The translations under genes and the position numbers were made by a program. A stretch of 63,146 nt of DNA from positions 1-63,146 of the forward strand of contig NZ_LJYX01000013.1 of NCBI RefSeq assembly GCF_001440345.1, in the 5' to 3' direction. Below are positions 15,715-26,037 of this stretch, in pieces. The DNA comes from Colwellia sp. TT2012 (lineage in GTDB: Bacteria > Pseudomonadota > Gammaproteobacteria > Enterobacterales > Alteromonadaceae). The notes under the pieces were generated by a model. The model saw only the letters and a program-made list of their open reading frames with translations, searched no databases and was not told where the DNA came from. Positions within the stretch are counted from its first letter, which is position 1. The number at the start of each line of letters is the position of its first letter.

Positions 15715-15758
15715 TATTGTTTTAACTTTGCCTTTCTTTACGTATAACTCACTGATTT

Positions 15759-17021
15759 TTAGGCACTAGCTTTGATTTCAGGCTTAAGTTCGATAACGAC
15801 ATCACTATAACTATAGTTATGGGTAGTGCCGGTAACTGCCATCCCTTTCATTTTGATATTGAGGGCATTTTGCTGTGCATTGGTTAATTTGCAGTAGCAA
15901 CTAAACACTAATTCTATCCATTCTTTTGGCGCGATAACTTGTGATTTTTCCAGCCAAATATTTTGGAATTCTTGATAAAAACCTAAGGCTGAAACCGCAC
16001 AGTTATTGATGATCACCCGTTCAAACAACAGTTCTGTTTGCTCTTCAAAAAAATCTTCTTCGGCGGAAATTTTTTCAATTGGCTCGAAACTGACCTCGCT
16101 GGTTGTTCTTACTTTAATGGGGCTAACGACGGCTTGTTTACGTAAGGACTGTATCAACTCAAGTAAGGGTTGTTCAATGTCGGTCTTCTTGGTATCGACA
16201 TAGCTGAGCAGTGGCATTGGTGGCGAATATTTCAGCTGCTCTGGTAAATTTGGCAACTCAAATAACTGCTCATCAAGATCAAATTCAGGATGTTTCCGTA
16301 AAAAACGCGCCATATTGCGTAATTGGCTGGCTTGTTTTTCATCCCGACGTAAGCGAAACAAACTAATACGCATGTTATCAATAATCAAACGTAGCTTAGG
16401 CAAAATTTGGTTATACCAGTAAACAAAGTTAGAAATTTTACGGGCAAACTCATTAGGACACAGCCAATCTAGCCACTCGTAACAGTCTTGTGGATCAATT
16501 TGCTGCAACTCATTCAATAGTTTCTGTGCATGAGATAAGTAACGTTCATTTTGGCGTATCTTGTTAGACAAGCTACTAACAAAACCAAATTGACTAACAA
16601 TAGCAAAGTGCATATTTTCTAAGTTATTGTTTAAACTGTCTTTAGTTTCATAAAGTAAATCATCGAGTTGATCTAAATAATACTCGGCATCTTCTTGCTC
16701 TTTGGCTATGGTCGCCAGTTGATAATCTTTTACTACTTCTTCAATCGCTTCAATCACTTTACCCATGTCGGTAAGTTGTCGATAGCTGGTTTGTTTACGC
16801 ATTAATCGGTTTAACATGCGTTTAAGATCGGTAGTTACTCGATACTCACCTGGAGAATCATCAGGTCTGATCAAGCCAGATTTATGCAACAAATTCAAGG
16901 TGTTGACATCTTGTTCATCACTCGCTATCGAGCCATAAACATAGGCATTGGCGAGTAAGTCATTGTAGGCACCAATTTGTCTTAGTAACGTTGCGACTTG
17001 CGAAGAATCAAAACCAGCCAT
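15759..17021 (-). CDS. mksF: Condensin kleisin-like subunit MksF/JetA
   Basis: A 420-residue protein, largely helical. An N-terminal winged-helix-like region (NTLNLLHKSGLIRPDD...YRVTTDLKRML) is followed by long helices and a C-terminal small domain. This matches kleisins of the MukF/MksF/JetA group, which close the ring between the two SMC heads. It lies 25 bp after mksE in the B-E-F order. Recognition rests on context plus architecture. Confidence 0.7.
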   Translation of the reverse strand: MAGFDSSQVATLLRQIGAYNDLLANAYVYGSIASDEQDVNTLNLLHKSGLIRPDDSPGEYRVTTDLKRMLNRLMRKQTSYRQLTDMGKVIEAIEEVVKDYQLATIAKEQEDAEYYLDQLDDLLYETKDSLNNNLENMHFAIVSQFGFVSSLSNKIRQNERYLSHAQKLLNELQQIDPQDCYEWLDWLCPNEFARKISNFVYWYNQILPKLRLIIDNMRISLFRLRRDEKQASQLRNMARFLRKHPEFDLDEQLFELPNLPEQLKYSPPMPLLSYVDTKKTDIEQPLLELIQSLRKQAVVSPIKVRTTSEVSFEPIEKISAEEDFFEEQTELLFERVIINNCAVSALGFYQEFQNIWLEKSQVIAPKEWIELVFSCYCKLTNAQQNALNIKMKGMAVTGTTHNYSYSDVVIELKPEIKASA

Positions 17022-17046
17022 TAGGGCTCTCCATTAAAGCTATTCA

Positions 17047-17670
17047 TTAAAATAACAACTCATCTTGTTGGCTTTTTTCTTGCTCGGGTAAAGTGACCAG
17101 CTCGGCATCATTCAAAAACTCTATCAGTAAGTAAATGAGGTCAAAACGCGCCGTGGCATAATATCTACTGCTGCCGGCATTTTTACGGACAAAATAATGC
17201 ATTTCTTCCAGCTTTTGAAAGACCATCACCAGTTGCTCACGCGTTTCTGTTTTATTCGTTTTGAAAGGCTTGATGGTGGTTAAGCGCCGTAATTGCTCAC
17301 TCAAGGTTTGATCATGTTCAAAGGGCTCGAATAATTCATTGATATTCAACACCGATTTAGCACGTATAGGTAAATCTGCTTGCGTTGCCGTTAACAGTAA
17401 ATCTAAAAACTCCACCAGTGGTCTAAAGGTGCTACGCATATCACTAAATAAAACACTGAGCTCGGCGTGGTTACTGTCATCAACCTGATTAAAGGTACAG
17501 TAATAGGCATCGGCGCTTTCAAGGTAGGTCAATTTTCTATCTAAATTGGCTAAAAAATCATTCACTTTATCGCTATGACTTTCTGCTTTTAAATACAAAT
17601 ATTCGGCTTCATAAGCCGTTTGACAAATAACAGTGCCACAAAGCAGCTTTTGAATACTTTCTTTAAACAT
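17047..17670 (-). CDS. mksE: Condensin accessory subunit MksE/JetB
   Basis: A 207-residue helical protein that fits the MukE/MksE/JetB (kite) subunit in length and position. The C-terminal segment (EQLVMVFQKLEEMHYFV... YYATARFDLIYLL) reads as a winged helix. Its start overlaps the end of mksB by eight bases, so the two are translationally coupled. It would bind the kleisin and modulate the SMC ATPase. Confidence 0.7.
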   Translation of the reverse strand: MFKESIQKLLCGTVICQTAYEAEYLYLKAESHSDKVNDFLANLDRKLTYLESADAYYCTFNQVDDSNHAELSVLFSDMRSTFRPLVEFLDLLLTATQADLPIRAKSVLNINELFEPFEHDQTLSEQLRRLTTIKPFKTNKTETREQLVMVFQKLEEMHYFVRKNAGSSRYYATARFDLIYLLIEFLNDAELVTLPEQEKSQQDELLF

Positions 17671-20600
17671 TGTTTATTTCCTCTTTACTGCTTTGTTTTT
17701 CACTTTCCTCGGTATGTTCCCCTGCCGTTACTGCTGTAGTTTCATCCGCGCTAATTTCTGTTTTATCCTCAGCTACTACCTTGGTACTTTCATCAGTAAT
17801 ATCCGGTACTTTATTACGTTGCGCGAGTAATTCATCTAAGCGTGATTGCGGGATTTCAGCATGATAAATCTTATTATCTTTTAATTTATAATGGCGGTTA
17901 TACAAGGATAAAATATGACGGTCAGTTGAGGGTGATGCTGATAACATACTGATATTATTGTCGTTAAACATTTGTAATAACAGATCGATATTTTCTGCAG
18001 CCAGTTCACCTAGTTCATCAACCGGCAAAATAATTTGGCTGGCATGTTTACTGTCACCACGTAACATGCCTAAAAGACCGGCAAATAAGGACAACATGGC
18101 TAAATAAGATAAACCGGTTGAACTGACTTTTTTCAGCTGCTTGGCATTACGGGCGTATTTTATTTGGCCTTTTTCTACAATGGTAAATTCTAAATCAAAC
18201 AAATTATTGTGTACTAGGACAAAGCCTTCACTGGGCAAATAATTAGCCAATTTTTGCATAGCGAAAACCAAATCATCGGGTACCTCACCAATACCATCAC
18301 GTAATTGATCTTTATGTAGTTCAAACACTTCGGCAAAACTTTTCAAAGGTCCCCAGTACTCTAGCTCTTCTTGCTTCATTACCGTAGTCACATTGATGTC
18401 GGCTAATGCCTCAAAGTGCGCCAAAGCGGTAACCTTAGCGGATAAAAGTTTACCTATGCGCTTTATATTCCGACCAAAATTTTCGATGTGCTGATAAAAT
18501 TCGTTGATCATGGTGGCGTTAACGGTAACCAGTTGATAAGTACTTTGCTGCTTTTGCTCGGCACTATTTAATAACTCGCTAATGGGCTCACGATATTTAA
18601 ACAGTGCTTGAGCGCCAGAGTAGTTATCGTTTTCAACTAATAGATTTTGCCAGTTTTCATAAAGCTCACTGCCAGAGTGATCTTTTCTAAAACGCTCACT
18701 GAAGGTATTCAGCTGACTAGCCAAGCGTTTCTCAATGGTTTTAAATTGTTGGTAAAAATCATGGCAAAAACTAACGGTTAAATCGGCTTGGTTGGCTGGC
18801 TCTTGCTCAGCCAATTTACTGTCAATGGCGGACATTTCACACAAACGCTTATTATCGTTCAGTTGTACTAATAAATCATCGGTGGCTTGTTTTTCTAGAT
18901 TGATTTTCTTAATCAGCTGTCTTAATTCACTAATTTTAGTTGTCAGTTCAATGCTAATATCTTCATGATTTGACTCTAGATTACGCTTGGTAATTTTTCT
19001 GTTCTGGTTTTCTTCAACCAAAGCATCACGGTGACAATAGCGTTCATTAAGAAAACTTTGATAGTCACGCGCCTTTTGGGCGAACAGCGAACATTGCTGT
19101 AAGTCTTGCTCTAGCGTCACGCGCTTAGCAATGCGTTTGTCTACTTCCCCTTCGGGGTCAAGGTGTTTAATATCACTGGCTTGTTGTTTTTTAAGCTCGG
19201 CAGAGCGCTGCTTAGCATTGGTTTTTAAGCTGATAAGTTGCTCGGCTAACAGTGTTAACTGATTGTCTCTATCACTTTCAACCACCATGCATTTTTCTAA
19301 TTTATCATTGGTTAAATCATGCAATTGCTCGGTTTTATCTTCTTCAAAGCTGTGCTGCTTTTTTTCCAGCATTTTTATTTGCTGATTGAAACTTTGTAAT
19401 TGTGTCTCGATGGTTTGACGGTGTGCCTTAATGGCCAACTGTTTTTTAATCACTAGGCTTTCTTGCTGCGTTTGCAATTGCCCTAAGGTTAATTTTTGTT
19501 GGTTTAAGTTCTGTCTCTGCTCGGTAACATTGACTTTAAGCTGATTAAGCGTTTTGACCAAGCCTTTTAAATGCTCATCAAGCTGGCCAATTTTATCTGT
19601 TTGGTTTTGTAACTTAGTTTCGATAACTTGACGTTTTTCACGCAGTTGCGCTTCATCTAAAAACAATGAATCGTCACAAGGCAGTTGTTGTAAATCTATG
19701 GATAAGCCATAAAGACTGGCTGTGGCACTATCGCTTGCTAGCCACTGTGGATTTAAATCAGACCGTGATAATTGCTCGCTAGTAAGTAAGCGGCCAATAT
19801 CATTTTGCCAATTACCCGCTTGTGGCTCGTTAATAAGGTAATGATGTAAAGAGCCTGCTTGGGGCAGCAGTTGTAATTCTACTTGCTGATAATCTTGACG
19901 TAACTGTTCCAGATAGCGATTAGCGTCACTACGTTGCGCTAATTGCTGGTCTTGTTGTTTCTCTAGTTGATATTGCTGTTTTTGCAACTCTGACTCTTGC
20001 TGCAGTAGTTGATTATAACTTTGCTGAGCGTGAGTTAACGCTTGCATGTTATCGTCAATATCGCGAGTTAATTGCTGCGGTATTATTGGCTGGGTTAACT
20101 GTTGGTTAGCATTGTCTAATTGATGTTGTATTTGTTGCCGATCTTTTTGCAGCTTAAGCTCTTCTTTATGTAGTTGGGCATTAAGAGCGTACTCTTGTTG
20201 ATGAAAAACATCATTTATATGGGTTAACTGCTCATTTGTCGTGGCAGTAATAAGCGCCGATTTTTCGTTATTACTACTGACTGCTTTAAGTTTTTCAACT
20301 TCAATTTTTTGAATCAGCTTATCAAATTTTTGCCCTATTTTAGTGATATTACCTTCAAAGGCATCAATAACGGCAATCACTTCATTCAATTCTTGCTGAA
20401 TGTGTGGCGCTTGCTCGGCCTTAATTTGATAACTACTGGCATCATCATCTTCGTAGTTAAGTTTGTCTTCATCAAGTAAGTCTATTTTACTTAAATCGGC
20501 ATCAATCTTAGCGTTTAAATCAAATAAGGCTTTTTGATAGTGCTCTGTGGCATTGGCTAACTCGGTATCGAGTTTATTGCGTGTTACGATACTGATTTTT

Positions 20601-21490
20601 TTAAGCTCGTCTCTATCTTGCTGCTTTATTTCAAGGCGCTGTTGATGTGATATCACTTCAGCATGTAGATGTTGTAACTTATTTAATAAACTGGCAAAGG
20701 CACTAAAGTCGTTTTGCCAAACAGAGATTTTTTCGGCAACTTTTTTAATGGCGCGACTGGCCTGAATATCAGCCAGCCAGCCAGTAATATCGGCTTTATT
20801 TAAACTGAGCTGCTCTTTTTCCTCATTGGTATTACGGGCAAGATGATCACTGGCAATAGCCACTAACATACGTTTAACCGCTTCAAAATCTAGATTTTTT
20901 TCTATGGTGCCGTTAATTACTTTATCAATATGTGGGCAAGGTTGCTCACTAAAAGAAAAGCGATTTTGCAGTAGTCTTATTTCTTTGTGTTGACGACCGC
21001 TGCGCAAATTTTGAATCACTTGACGGTATTTATCTATGCCGAGGAATTTTGAACTTTCTGCATTGATATTACGATAGTTTTTTTCTATTTCACTGATGGT
21101 AAAAGGTTTGGCTTTGCTGCCTTGGTTATTGGCGATAAAGTGTTGTGCATCGTAAGGGGCATCAATAAATTTAAATTGTACACCTCTACCATCACTGGTC
21201 GCTAACACCTGGCATATTTGTCCATAGGGTCGACAGTATTCGTACACTAAAATGCTGGATTCACGAGGTAAGTAAAAATCGGCAAAGTTTTTCGCCTGAT
21301 CAACCTTGCTAACAATATCACTGGGTCGCATGCCATAAAAAAGTGGCAACAGTCGCATTAATGACGTTTTGCCTGCGCCGTTGGTGCCTTCAAGTTGCGT
21401 GTGACCCGTTAAATCAAGTTCGTTGACTTGACCCTGCCAAAAACTGTCGATAATAATAATGCGGAGCAGCGAATAGCCGTGTTCTGCCAT
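17663..21490 (-). CDS. mksB: SMC-like condensin ATPase MksB/JetC
   Basis: A 1275-residue SMC protein. The N-terminal head has the Walker A motif GTNGAGKT (about residues 35-42). Two very long glutamine-rich coiled coils are separated by a hinge-like globular part near residues 580-640. The C-terminal head has the ABC signature SSTGLSYLAML and Walker B IILPVDELGEL (about 1148-1158). A 60-residue acidic tail rich in Thr and Glu closes the protein. It is shorter than MukB. It would extrude DNA loops, either organising the chromosome (Mks) or sensing circular plasmids (Wadjet). First gene of the operon B-E-F-G. Confidence 0.85.
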   Translation of the reverse strand: MAEHGYSLLRIIIIDSFWQGQVNELDLTGHTQLEGTNGAGKTSLMRLLPLFYGMRPSDIVSKVDQAKNFADFYLPRESSILVYEYCRPYGQICQVLATSDGRGVQFKFIDAPYDAQHFIANNQGSKAKPFTISEIEKNYRNINAESSKFLGIDKYRQVIQNLRSGRQHKEIRLLQNRFSFSEQPCPHIDKVINGTIEKNLDFEAVKRMLVAIASDHLARNTNEEKEQLSLNKADITGWLADIQASRAIKKVAEKISVWQNDFSAFASLLNKLQHLHAEVISHQQRLEIKQQDRDELKKISIVTRNKLDTELANATEHYQKALFDLNAKIDADLSKIDLLDEDKLNYEDDDASSYQIKAEQAPHIQQELNEVIAVIDAFEGNITKIGQKFDKLIQKIEVEKLKAVSSNNEKSALITATTNEQLTHINDVFHQQEYALNAQLHKEELKLQKDRQQIQHQLDNANQQLTQPIIPQQLTRDIDDNMQALTHAQQSYNQLLQQESELQKQQYQLEKQQDQQLAQRSDANRYLEQLRQDYQQVELQLLPQAGSLHHYLINEPQAGNWQNDIGRLLTSEQLSRSDLNPQWLASDSATASLYGLSIDLQQLPCDDSLFLDEAQLREKRQVIETKLQNQTDKIGQLDEHLKGLVKTLNQLKVNVTEQRQNLNQQKLTLGQLQTQQESLVIKKQLAIKAHRQTIETQLQSFNQQIKMLEKKQHSFEEDKTEQLHDLTNDKLEKCMVVESDRDNQLTLLAEQLISLKTNAKQRSAELKKQQASDIKHLDPEGEVDKRIAKRVTLEQDLQQCSLFAQKARDYQSFLNERYCHRDALVEENQNRKITKRNLESNHEDISIELTTKISELRQLIKKINLEKQATDDLLVQLNDNKRLCEMSAIDSKLAEQEPANQADLTVSFCHDFYQQFKTIEKRLASQLNTFSERFRKDHSGSELYENWQNLLVENDNYSGAQALFKYREPISELLNSAEQKQQSTYQLVTVNATMINEFYQHIENFGRNIKRIGKLLSAKVTALAHFEALADINVTTVMKQEELEYWGPLKSFAEVFELHKDQLRDGIGEVPDDLVFAMQKLANYLPSEGFVLVHNNLFDLEFTIVEKGQIKYARNAKQLKKVSSTGLSYLAMLSLFAGLLGMLRGDSKHASQIILPVDELGELAAENIDLLLQMFNDNNISMLSASPSTDRHILSLYNRHYKLKDNKIYHAEIPQSRLDELLAQRNKVPDITDESTKVVAEDKTEISADETTAVTAGEHTEESEKQSSKEEINNV

Positions 21491-21510
21491 AGTGTGACCT
21501 TAAGGGAAAA

Positions 21511-22386
21511 TTAATGAAGAGGTTGTAATTTCAATACTAGCGCGGGGTCAATTTTTACACCGAACCAGTTAATGCGCCAGTCTAAATGCGGGCCGGTTGC
21601 TCTGCCGCTTTTACCTACTGCGGCGACTACCTGCCCTTGTTTAACTTTATCACCTTGTTTTACATAAGAATGACTTAAATGTAAAAAGGTAGAGCTAACA
21701 CCTTGGCCATGATCAATAATCATGGTGCCACCCGAGTAAAACATATCGGGTACCCAAAGTAATACCGTACCAGAAGCTGGAGCTTTGACCGGATCGCCGG
21801 TTTTTCCCGCGTAATCTAAGCCAAAGTGTGGATTTTTAGGTACGCCGTTATAAACACGTTGGCTGCCATAAACACCGGTAATGCGGCCTTTTATTGGTGC
21901 AATAAAGCCTTGAGCAAAATAATTAAGACTACTAGCAACTTTTCGGGCAGTTTTTACCTGTTTGCTATCTTGTTGCGCTCGGGCAACCGACTTAGGATTT
22001 GGCTGCATGATACTTTTCTTAATGCCTTCAATACGCTGAATATTATAACTGCGTATTGAAGGTGTTAGGGTTTTTGTTGCCCGATCACCATTAATTGAGG
22101 TAATGACTAATTGATAACTTTGTTGGTCATCACGGGAAAAACCAAACGTGTAATCCCCCTGACTAGAAACTGTGATTACCTTGCCATTTAAGCTGACGGT
22201 ATTGTCTGGCCGTGTTTTACCGACAATTAAACCGCCTTGCTTAATTTCACCGCTTAATACTATCTTTGGGCTAGTGATATTAACCGCACTAACAGAAAAG
22301 CTAGCGGCAAGTGCAAAAGCCACTAAGCCTTTGTTTAAGGTATTAGGTAATATTTTAGCTAAGCCATGAGTGAAAGAGCTAACCAT
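21511..22386 (-). CDS. M23 family peptidoglycan endopeptidase
   Basis: This exported protein of about 291 residues has a hydrophobic signal near residues 15-35 and an N-terminal beta domain. Its C-terminal M23 (LytM) metallopeptidase domain has the zinc ligands intact: HFGLDYAG (HxxxD), HLSHSYVKQGDKV and GPHLDWRI (HxD-type). It should cut peptidoglycan cross-links in the periplasm. ATG 22386 is chosen for its AAGGGG ribosome site. It overlaps the stop of the upstream QueD-like gene by eight bases, so the two form an operon. Confidence 0.83.
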   Translation of the reverse strand: MVSSFTHGLAKILPNTLNKGLVAFALAASFSVSAVNITSPKIVLSGEIKQGGLIVGKTRPDNTVSLNGKVITVSSQGDYTFGFSRDDQQSYQLVITSINGDRATKTLTPSIRSYNIQRIEGIKKSIMQPNPKSVARAQQDSKQVKTARKVASSLNYFAQGFIAPIKGRITGVYGSQRVYNGVPKNPHFGLDYAGKTGDPVKAPASGTVLLWVPDMFYSGGTMIIDHGQGVSSTFLHLSHSYVKQGDKVKQGQVVAAVGKSGRATGPHLDWRINWFGVKIDPALVLKLQPLH

Positions 22387-23269
22387 GAACAATTGCCCCT
22401 TTAGCAACACCTTCGTAAGCAACAACTTTCACGTCATTATTGGCGAGCTCCGCATGTTCGGCTTTTATTTGTCTTAAAATAAAATCGGCTAATAACTCTA
22501 CCGTAGAATCACAATCAACCACATCAAGTACCTTGCTATCAACGGCGATATCAAATCGACCTTGTGGTGCATGGTAACTAAAATATTGATGATCGGGAGT
22601 CAAATTGTTCATTGCATGAGCAGATAACTCTATATCATCGCGTGAAATTCTATCAGCTTCACTGGCAATATAGATGTCTTGCCAACGCTGACACCAAGCG
22701 GCTTCTAACTTAGCATCTCTTTTATCATCAACATAAACTTTAATTTTTGAGCGGTGACCATGGGCAATACGCTGACAATTGCCATCGTGTAACTTCAAAC
22801 CATGGGTGTAATGATAATAATCGCTCGAAATAACTTCCGGGCGCAATACTAAGGACAAACCTTGCACATTTTCAGGCAAGTGCGCCAAAATAATAGTCGT
22901 TAAATGTGTCGTCACCGCAGCGACTGTAATGCTTAAACAGTCTATAGTCGCAAAAGCACAGGCTGGAGATTGTAAATAGTAATTTGCCACATCGCTATTA
23001 AAGTCAATGGTTTGATGACCTTGGTTATGTGGCGAGTCTGCCAAGGTTATTGCTTGCTCTTGCGCCGGCAATAACAGTTTATGGTCAACGGCATCATCAA
23101 TAATGGCCTTGATTTGCTTTTTCACAATAGCAAAATCCAATACCATACTTTGCTCGTTTAACGAGCCATCGAGTAATACGTCAACAATCCAGCTTTCACC
23201 GACAATACCGCGCTGTTTACACAGGTATGAAAAATCAATAACGGTAAGATTATCTACAAATAATTGCAT
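22379..23269 (-). CDS. Tandem QueD/PTPS-like 6-carboxytetrahydropterin synthase
   Basis: A 296-residue protein with two 6-pyruvoyl-tetrahydropterin-synthase-like halves. The first half has VLDFAIVKK and DHKLLL. The second has the zinc-site histidines in CQRIAHGHRSK and the glutamate-bearing end YEGVAKGA. The family normally has about 120-140 residues per unit, so this is a fused duplication. It may act in queuosine or pterin synthesis. The pairing with an M23 peptidase gene downstream is seen here but its meaning is unclear. Confidence 0.75.
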   Translation of the reverse strand: MQLFVDNLTVIDFSYLCKQRGIVGESWIVDVLLDGSLNEQSMVLDFAIVKKQIKAIIDDAVDHKLLLPAQEQAITLADSPHNQGHQTIDFNSDVANYYLQSPACAFATIDCLSITVAAVTTHLTTIILAHLPENVQGLSLVLRPEVISSDYYHYTHGLKLHDGNCQRIAHGHRSKIKVYVDDKRDAKLEAAWCQRWQDIYIASEADRISRDDIELSAHAMNNLTPDHQYFSYHAPQGRFDIAVDSKVLDVVDCDSTVELLADFILRQIKAEHAELANNDVKVVAYEGVAKGAIVHG

Positions 23270-23377
23270 TTTTTTCCTTAATTTACTTAGAGCTCTCTAC
23301 TTTTTATTCGGGCTTAACTCGTTCAGCCAGCTTTATCTACTTTAAACTTCGCTAGATAAAGCTGCGTTTAGCTTAAG

Positions 23378-24451
23378 TTAGTCTGCTACTGTCCACAAAA
23401 TTTCTTCATTGGCACGCACTGGTACCACGACATCGCCGCCAAAAGTCATGGTTGCTGGTACTTGCCAGGCCTTTTTAACTAGGGTGATGGTGTCGGTATT
23501 TACCGGTAATTGGTAAAAATTGGCGCCGTTAATGCTGGCAAAGGCTTCTAATTTATCTAAAGCATTTTCTTGTTCAAACACTTCCGCATACAACTCAATG
23601 GCAGCAAAAGAGGAATACACACCCGCACAACCACATGCTGACTCTTTAGCATGTTGTGCATGTGGCGCAGAATCAGTGCCTAAGAAGAACTTTGTACTGC
23701 CACTTGTTGCGGCAGCCCTTAACGCTTGTTGATGAATATTGCGTTTTAAAATAGGTAAACAGTAATAATGTGGTTTGATACCACCGACTAACATGTCGTT
23801 ACGGTTATAGAGTAAATGATGCGCAGTAATAGTAGCAGCAACATTATCACCAGCTGCACTAACAAAATCTACCGCATTTTTAGTGGTGATATGTTCTAAC
23901 ACTATTTTAAGGTTAGGATAGTTAGCTACCAAGGGCTGTAAAATGGTATCAATAAATACCTGCTCTCTATCGAAAATATCGATATCAGCCGTTGTTACTT
24001 CGCCGTGTACTAATAGTGGCATATCAACTGCTTGCATGGCGGCAAAAACGTCCGTTAAATTGGCAACATCGGTTACACCCGATGAAGAATTGGTTGTTGC
24101 GCCAGCAGGATATAATTTTGCCGCATACACCACACCAGATTCTTTCGCATCAATAATATCTTGAGCCGTGGTTTTATCGGTTAAATATAAAGTCATTAGT
24201 GGTTTAAAGTGGGCATTTTCCACCTCGGCTATAATGCGCTCATGATAACTTTTTGCTAACGCTGCAGTGGTTATTGGTGGTACTAAATTTGGCATGACTA
24301 TGGCGCGGCCAATATAACGACTAATGTCGGCAACGGTATTTTTTAAGACTTCGCCGTCACGTAAATGTACGTGCCAATCATCAGGGCGAGCGATGGTTAA
24401 GGTGTTATTTGAGTGATTAGTTGCGCTATTGCGTTCATTTGTCATGTTCAT
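23378..24451 (-). CDS. pyrC: Dihydroorotase
   Basis: A 357-residue class II dihydroorotase, which closes carbamoyl aspartate to dihydroorotate in pyrimidine synthesis. Metal ligands are visible in DWHVHLRDG, the carbamylated lysine region in [13 protein letters not shown], and the later LVHGEV, EHITT and [10 protein letters not shown] 24451 (or 24445) is chosen over the upstream TTG. Length and motifs are standard. Confidence 0.93.
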   Translation of the reverse strand: MNMTNERNSATNHSNNTLTIARPDDWHVHLRDGEVLKNTVADISRYIGRAIVMPNLVPPITTAALAKSYHERIIAEVENAHFKPLMTLYLTDKTTAQDIIDAKESGVVYAAKLYPAGATTNSSSGVTDVANLTDVFAAMQAVDMPLLVHGEVTTADIDIFDREQVFIDTILQPLVANYPNLKIVLEHITTKNAVDFVSAAGDNVAATITAHHLLYNRNDMLVGGIKPHYYCLPILKRNIHQQALRAAATSGSTKFFLGTDSAPHAQHAKESACGCAGVYSSFAAIELYAEVFEQENALDKLEAFASINGANFYQLPVNTDTITLVKKAWQVPATMTFGGDVVVPVRANEEILWTVAD

Positions 24452-24595
24452 TTCCAATTTTTGATGATTACAGTCAATTTATTACATACAGTTGTAACTG
24501 GCTGATTTTTAATACTTACTTTGGTAAAAACACCTTTTATAAATGGTAACGCGGTACCTTCATGGTTATGCGTTACCGATATTTCGGCGCTATTG

Positions 24596-25666
24596 TTACT
24601 CTTCGGGGACTTTTTCAGCCTCAACTTTTTCACTATCTAGAAGTGCCATTAATTGTTCTTTTAAATTCGGTGGTACTTTAAAGATGGTAATGGAATCATT
24701 ATGTGGATTATAAATTACATCTTCACCAAAATGACTACGTTCAAAGCTCAAACTTATACCATTACCATAGCCTGAATATTTAGTGATTTTATTAACCACG
24801 GCTTGCTCGTGTGGAAACGATTCTTCCATAGCATACGATTGTGTTTGGCAGAACTGATAAAAGTCTTGTTCTGCGCCTGCACTTTCAATTACTTTACCAA
24901 TCTCTTGCAGTGACACATCTTGAGAACTCGCTTTTTGCTCTTTACAGTAGCTCAGTAAATCTTTACGTGTTTTTTGCTTTTCACTTGGGTCTAGTTGATT
25001 AACTGCAACATAATCTTCAACCGCTTGTACCAGTGTTTGGGTTTGCTCTTTGGCGTTTAAGCCTTCTTCACAACCCAAAAAGTCTAAAAAGAAGTCTGAT
25101 ACCTTACGACCCGCTCTTCCCTTAATAAAAGAGATATAGCGATTGCCCTGGGCATTTTCTTTATAATCGAATAAATCAATACGCGCGGCTAGTTGTATTT
25201 TATTGATATCTAGATGCTGCGCGGCTGAAATATTTAACTCACCATCAACGCTGTAATGCTCTGACACCGGTATAACCGCTATTAATAAGTAACGTCCACC
25301 CATGTATTCATAATGACAGATAACAAAATAGCCCGTCTCGTCTATGTCATATTTTTCAATTTCATTTTTTAATACATTGGCCGCTTGGGTACTAAAGTCA
25401 TAGAAACTTTGCTGTTCCGTTAAATAGCTTGCCATCAAATCAACAAAGCGCGCGGCATCCCCTTCACTGGGCATGTCGGAAAAACTGCCATACGCTTTAT
25501 TACCTTTGGCATTATAAATGGTGTGTAAACCATCAACAAAGTTAGTTGTTTTGGCACTTTCTTGGGTAAAATCAATATTTTCCGGACCAAGGCGTAAGAC
25601 AACTTCACCGGTGTCTTCTTTTTTAGACAAGTAATGTAGTGCTATGTTTGTAATTATTAAGCTCAT
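24596..25666 (-). CDS. yejK: Nucleoid-associated protein YejK
   Basis: A 356-residue YejK/NdpA family protein. The conserved opening SLIITNIALHYL, the segment FVICHYEYMGGRYLLIAVIP and KGRAGRKVSDFFLDFLGCEEG are typical. It binds the nucleoid; its precise role is unclear. It is divergent from yejL-yejM, the arrangement known from enterobacteria. Confidence 0.92.
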   Translation of the reverse strand: MSLIITNIALHYLSKKEDTGEVVLRLGPENIDFTQESAKTTNFVDGLHTIYNAKGNKAYGSFSDMPSEGDAARFVDLMASYLTEQQSFYDFSTQAANVLKNEIEKYDIDETGYFVICHYEYMGGRYLLIAVIPVSEHYSVDGELNISAAQHLDINKIQLAARIDLFDYKENAQGNRYISFIKGRAGRKVSDFFLDFLGCEEGLNAKEQTQTLVQAVEDYVAVNQLDPSEKQKTRKDLLSYCKEQKASSQDVSLQEIGKVIESAGAEQDFYQFCQTQSYAMEESFPHEQAVVNKITKYSGYGNGISLSFERSHFGEDVIYNPHNDSITIFKVPPNLKEQLMALLDSEKVEAEKVPEE

Positions 25667-25789
25667 AGGATTTTAGGTTCAGTTACTAATGTAAGTTAAT
25701 GTTGGTGTTTTATATCTGCTATATATTAAATTGTGCAGGCATTTGATAAACTAGAGAAATTAAATTTATCATTAACGAAAACACTTATT

Positions 25790-25996
25790 ATGCCTATTGT
25801 ATCTAAATATTCGAACGAACGTGTAGAAAAAATTATCCAAGATTTACTTGATGTACTTATAAAAGAAGAAACAACCCCTGATTTAGCCTTAATGTGTTTA
25901 GGCAATGCCGTGACACACGTTGTTAGCCAAGTACCCGAAAGCAAACGTACTGCCGTGGTAGACAACTTTACCAGCGCATTAAAAAAATCAGTTTAA
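25790..25996 (+). CDS. yejL: DUF1414 family protein YejL
   Basis: A 68-residue protein. [15 protein letters not shown] and [14 protein letters not shown] match YejL. ATG 25790 is chosen because homologues begin MPxxSxYS, although the frame stays open further upstream. It lies just before yejM, as in other gammaproteobacteria. Function is unknown. Confidence 0.88.
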   Translation: MPIVSKYSNERVEKIIQDLLDVLIKEETTPDLALMCLGNAVTHVVSQVPESKRTAVVDNFTSALKKSV

Positions 25997-26037
25997 AGAC
26001 GCGACATTAATTTCACCTGCAAGAAGAATTATTATCA

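Noticed and set aside
17663..21490. MukB identity for the SMC protein
   Set aside because: It is about 200 residues shorter than MukB, the operon order differs from mukF-mukE-mukB, and a toprim gene is attached, so MksB/JetC fits better.
24448..24633. 61-codon frame between pyrC and yejK
   Set aside because: It overlaps both neighbouring genes, has no ribosome site and shows no family features.
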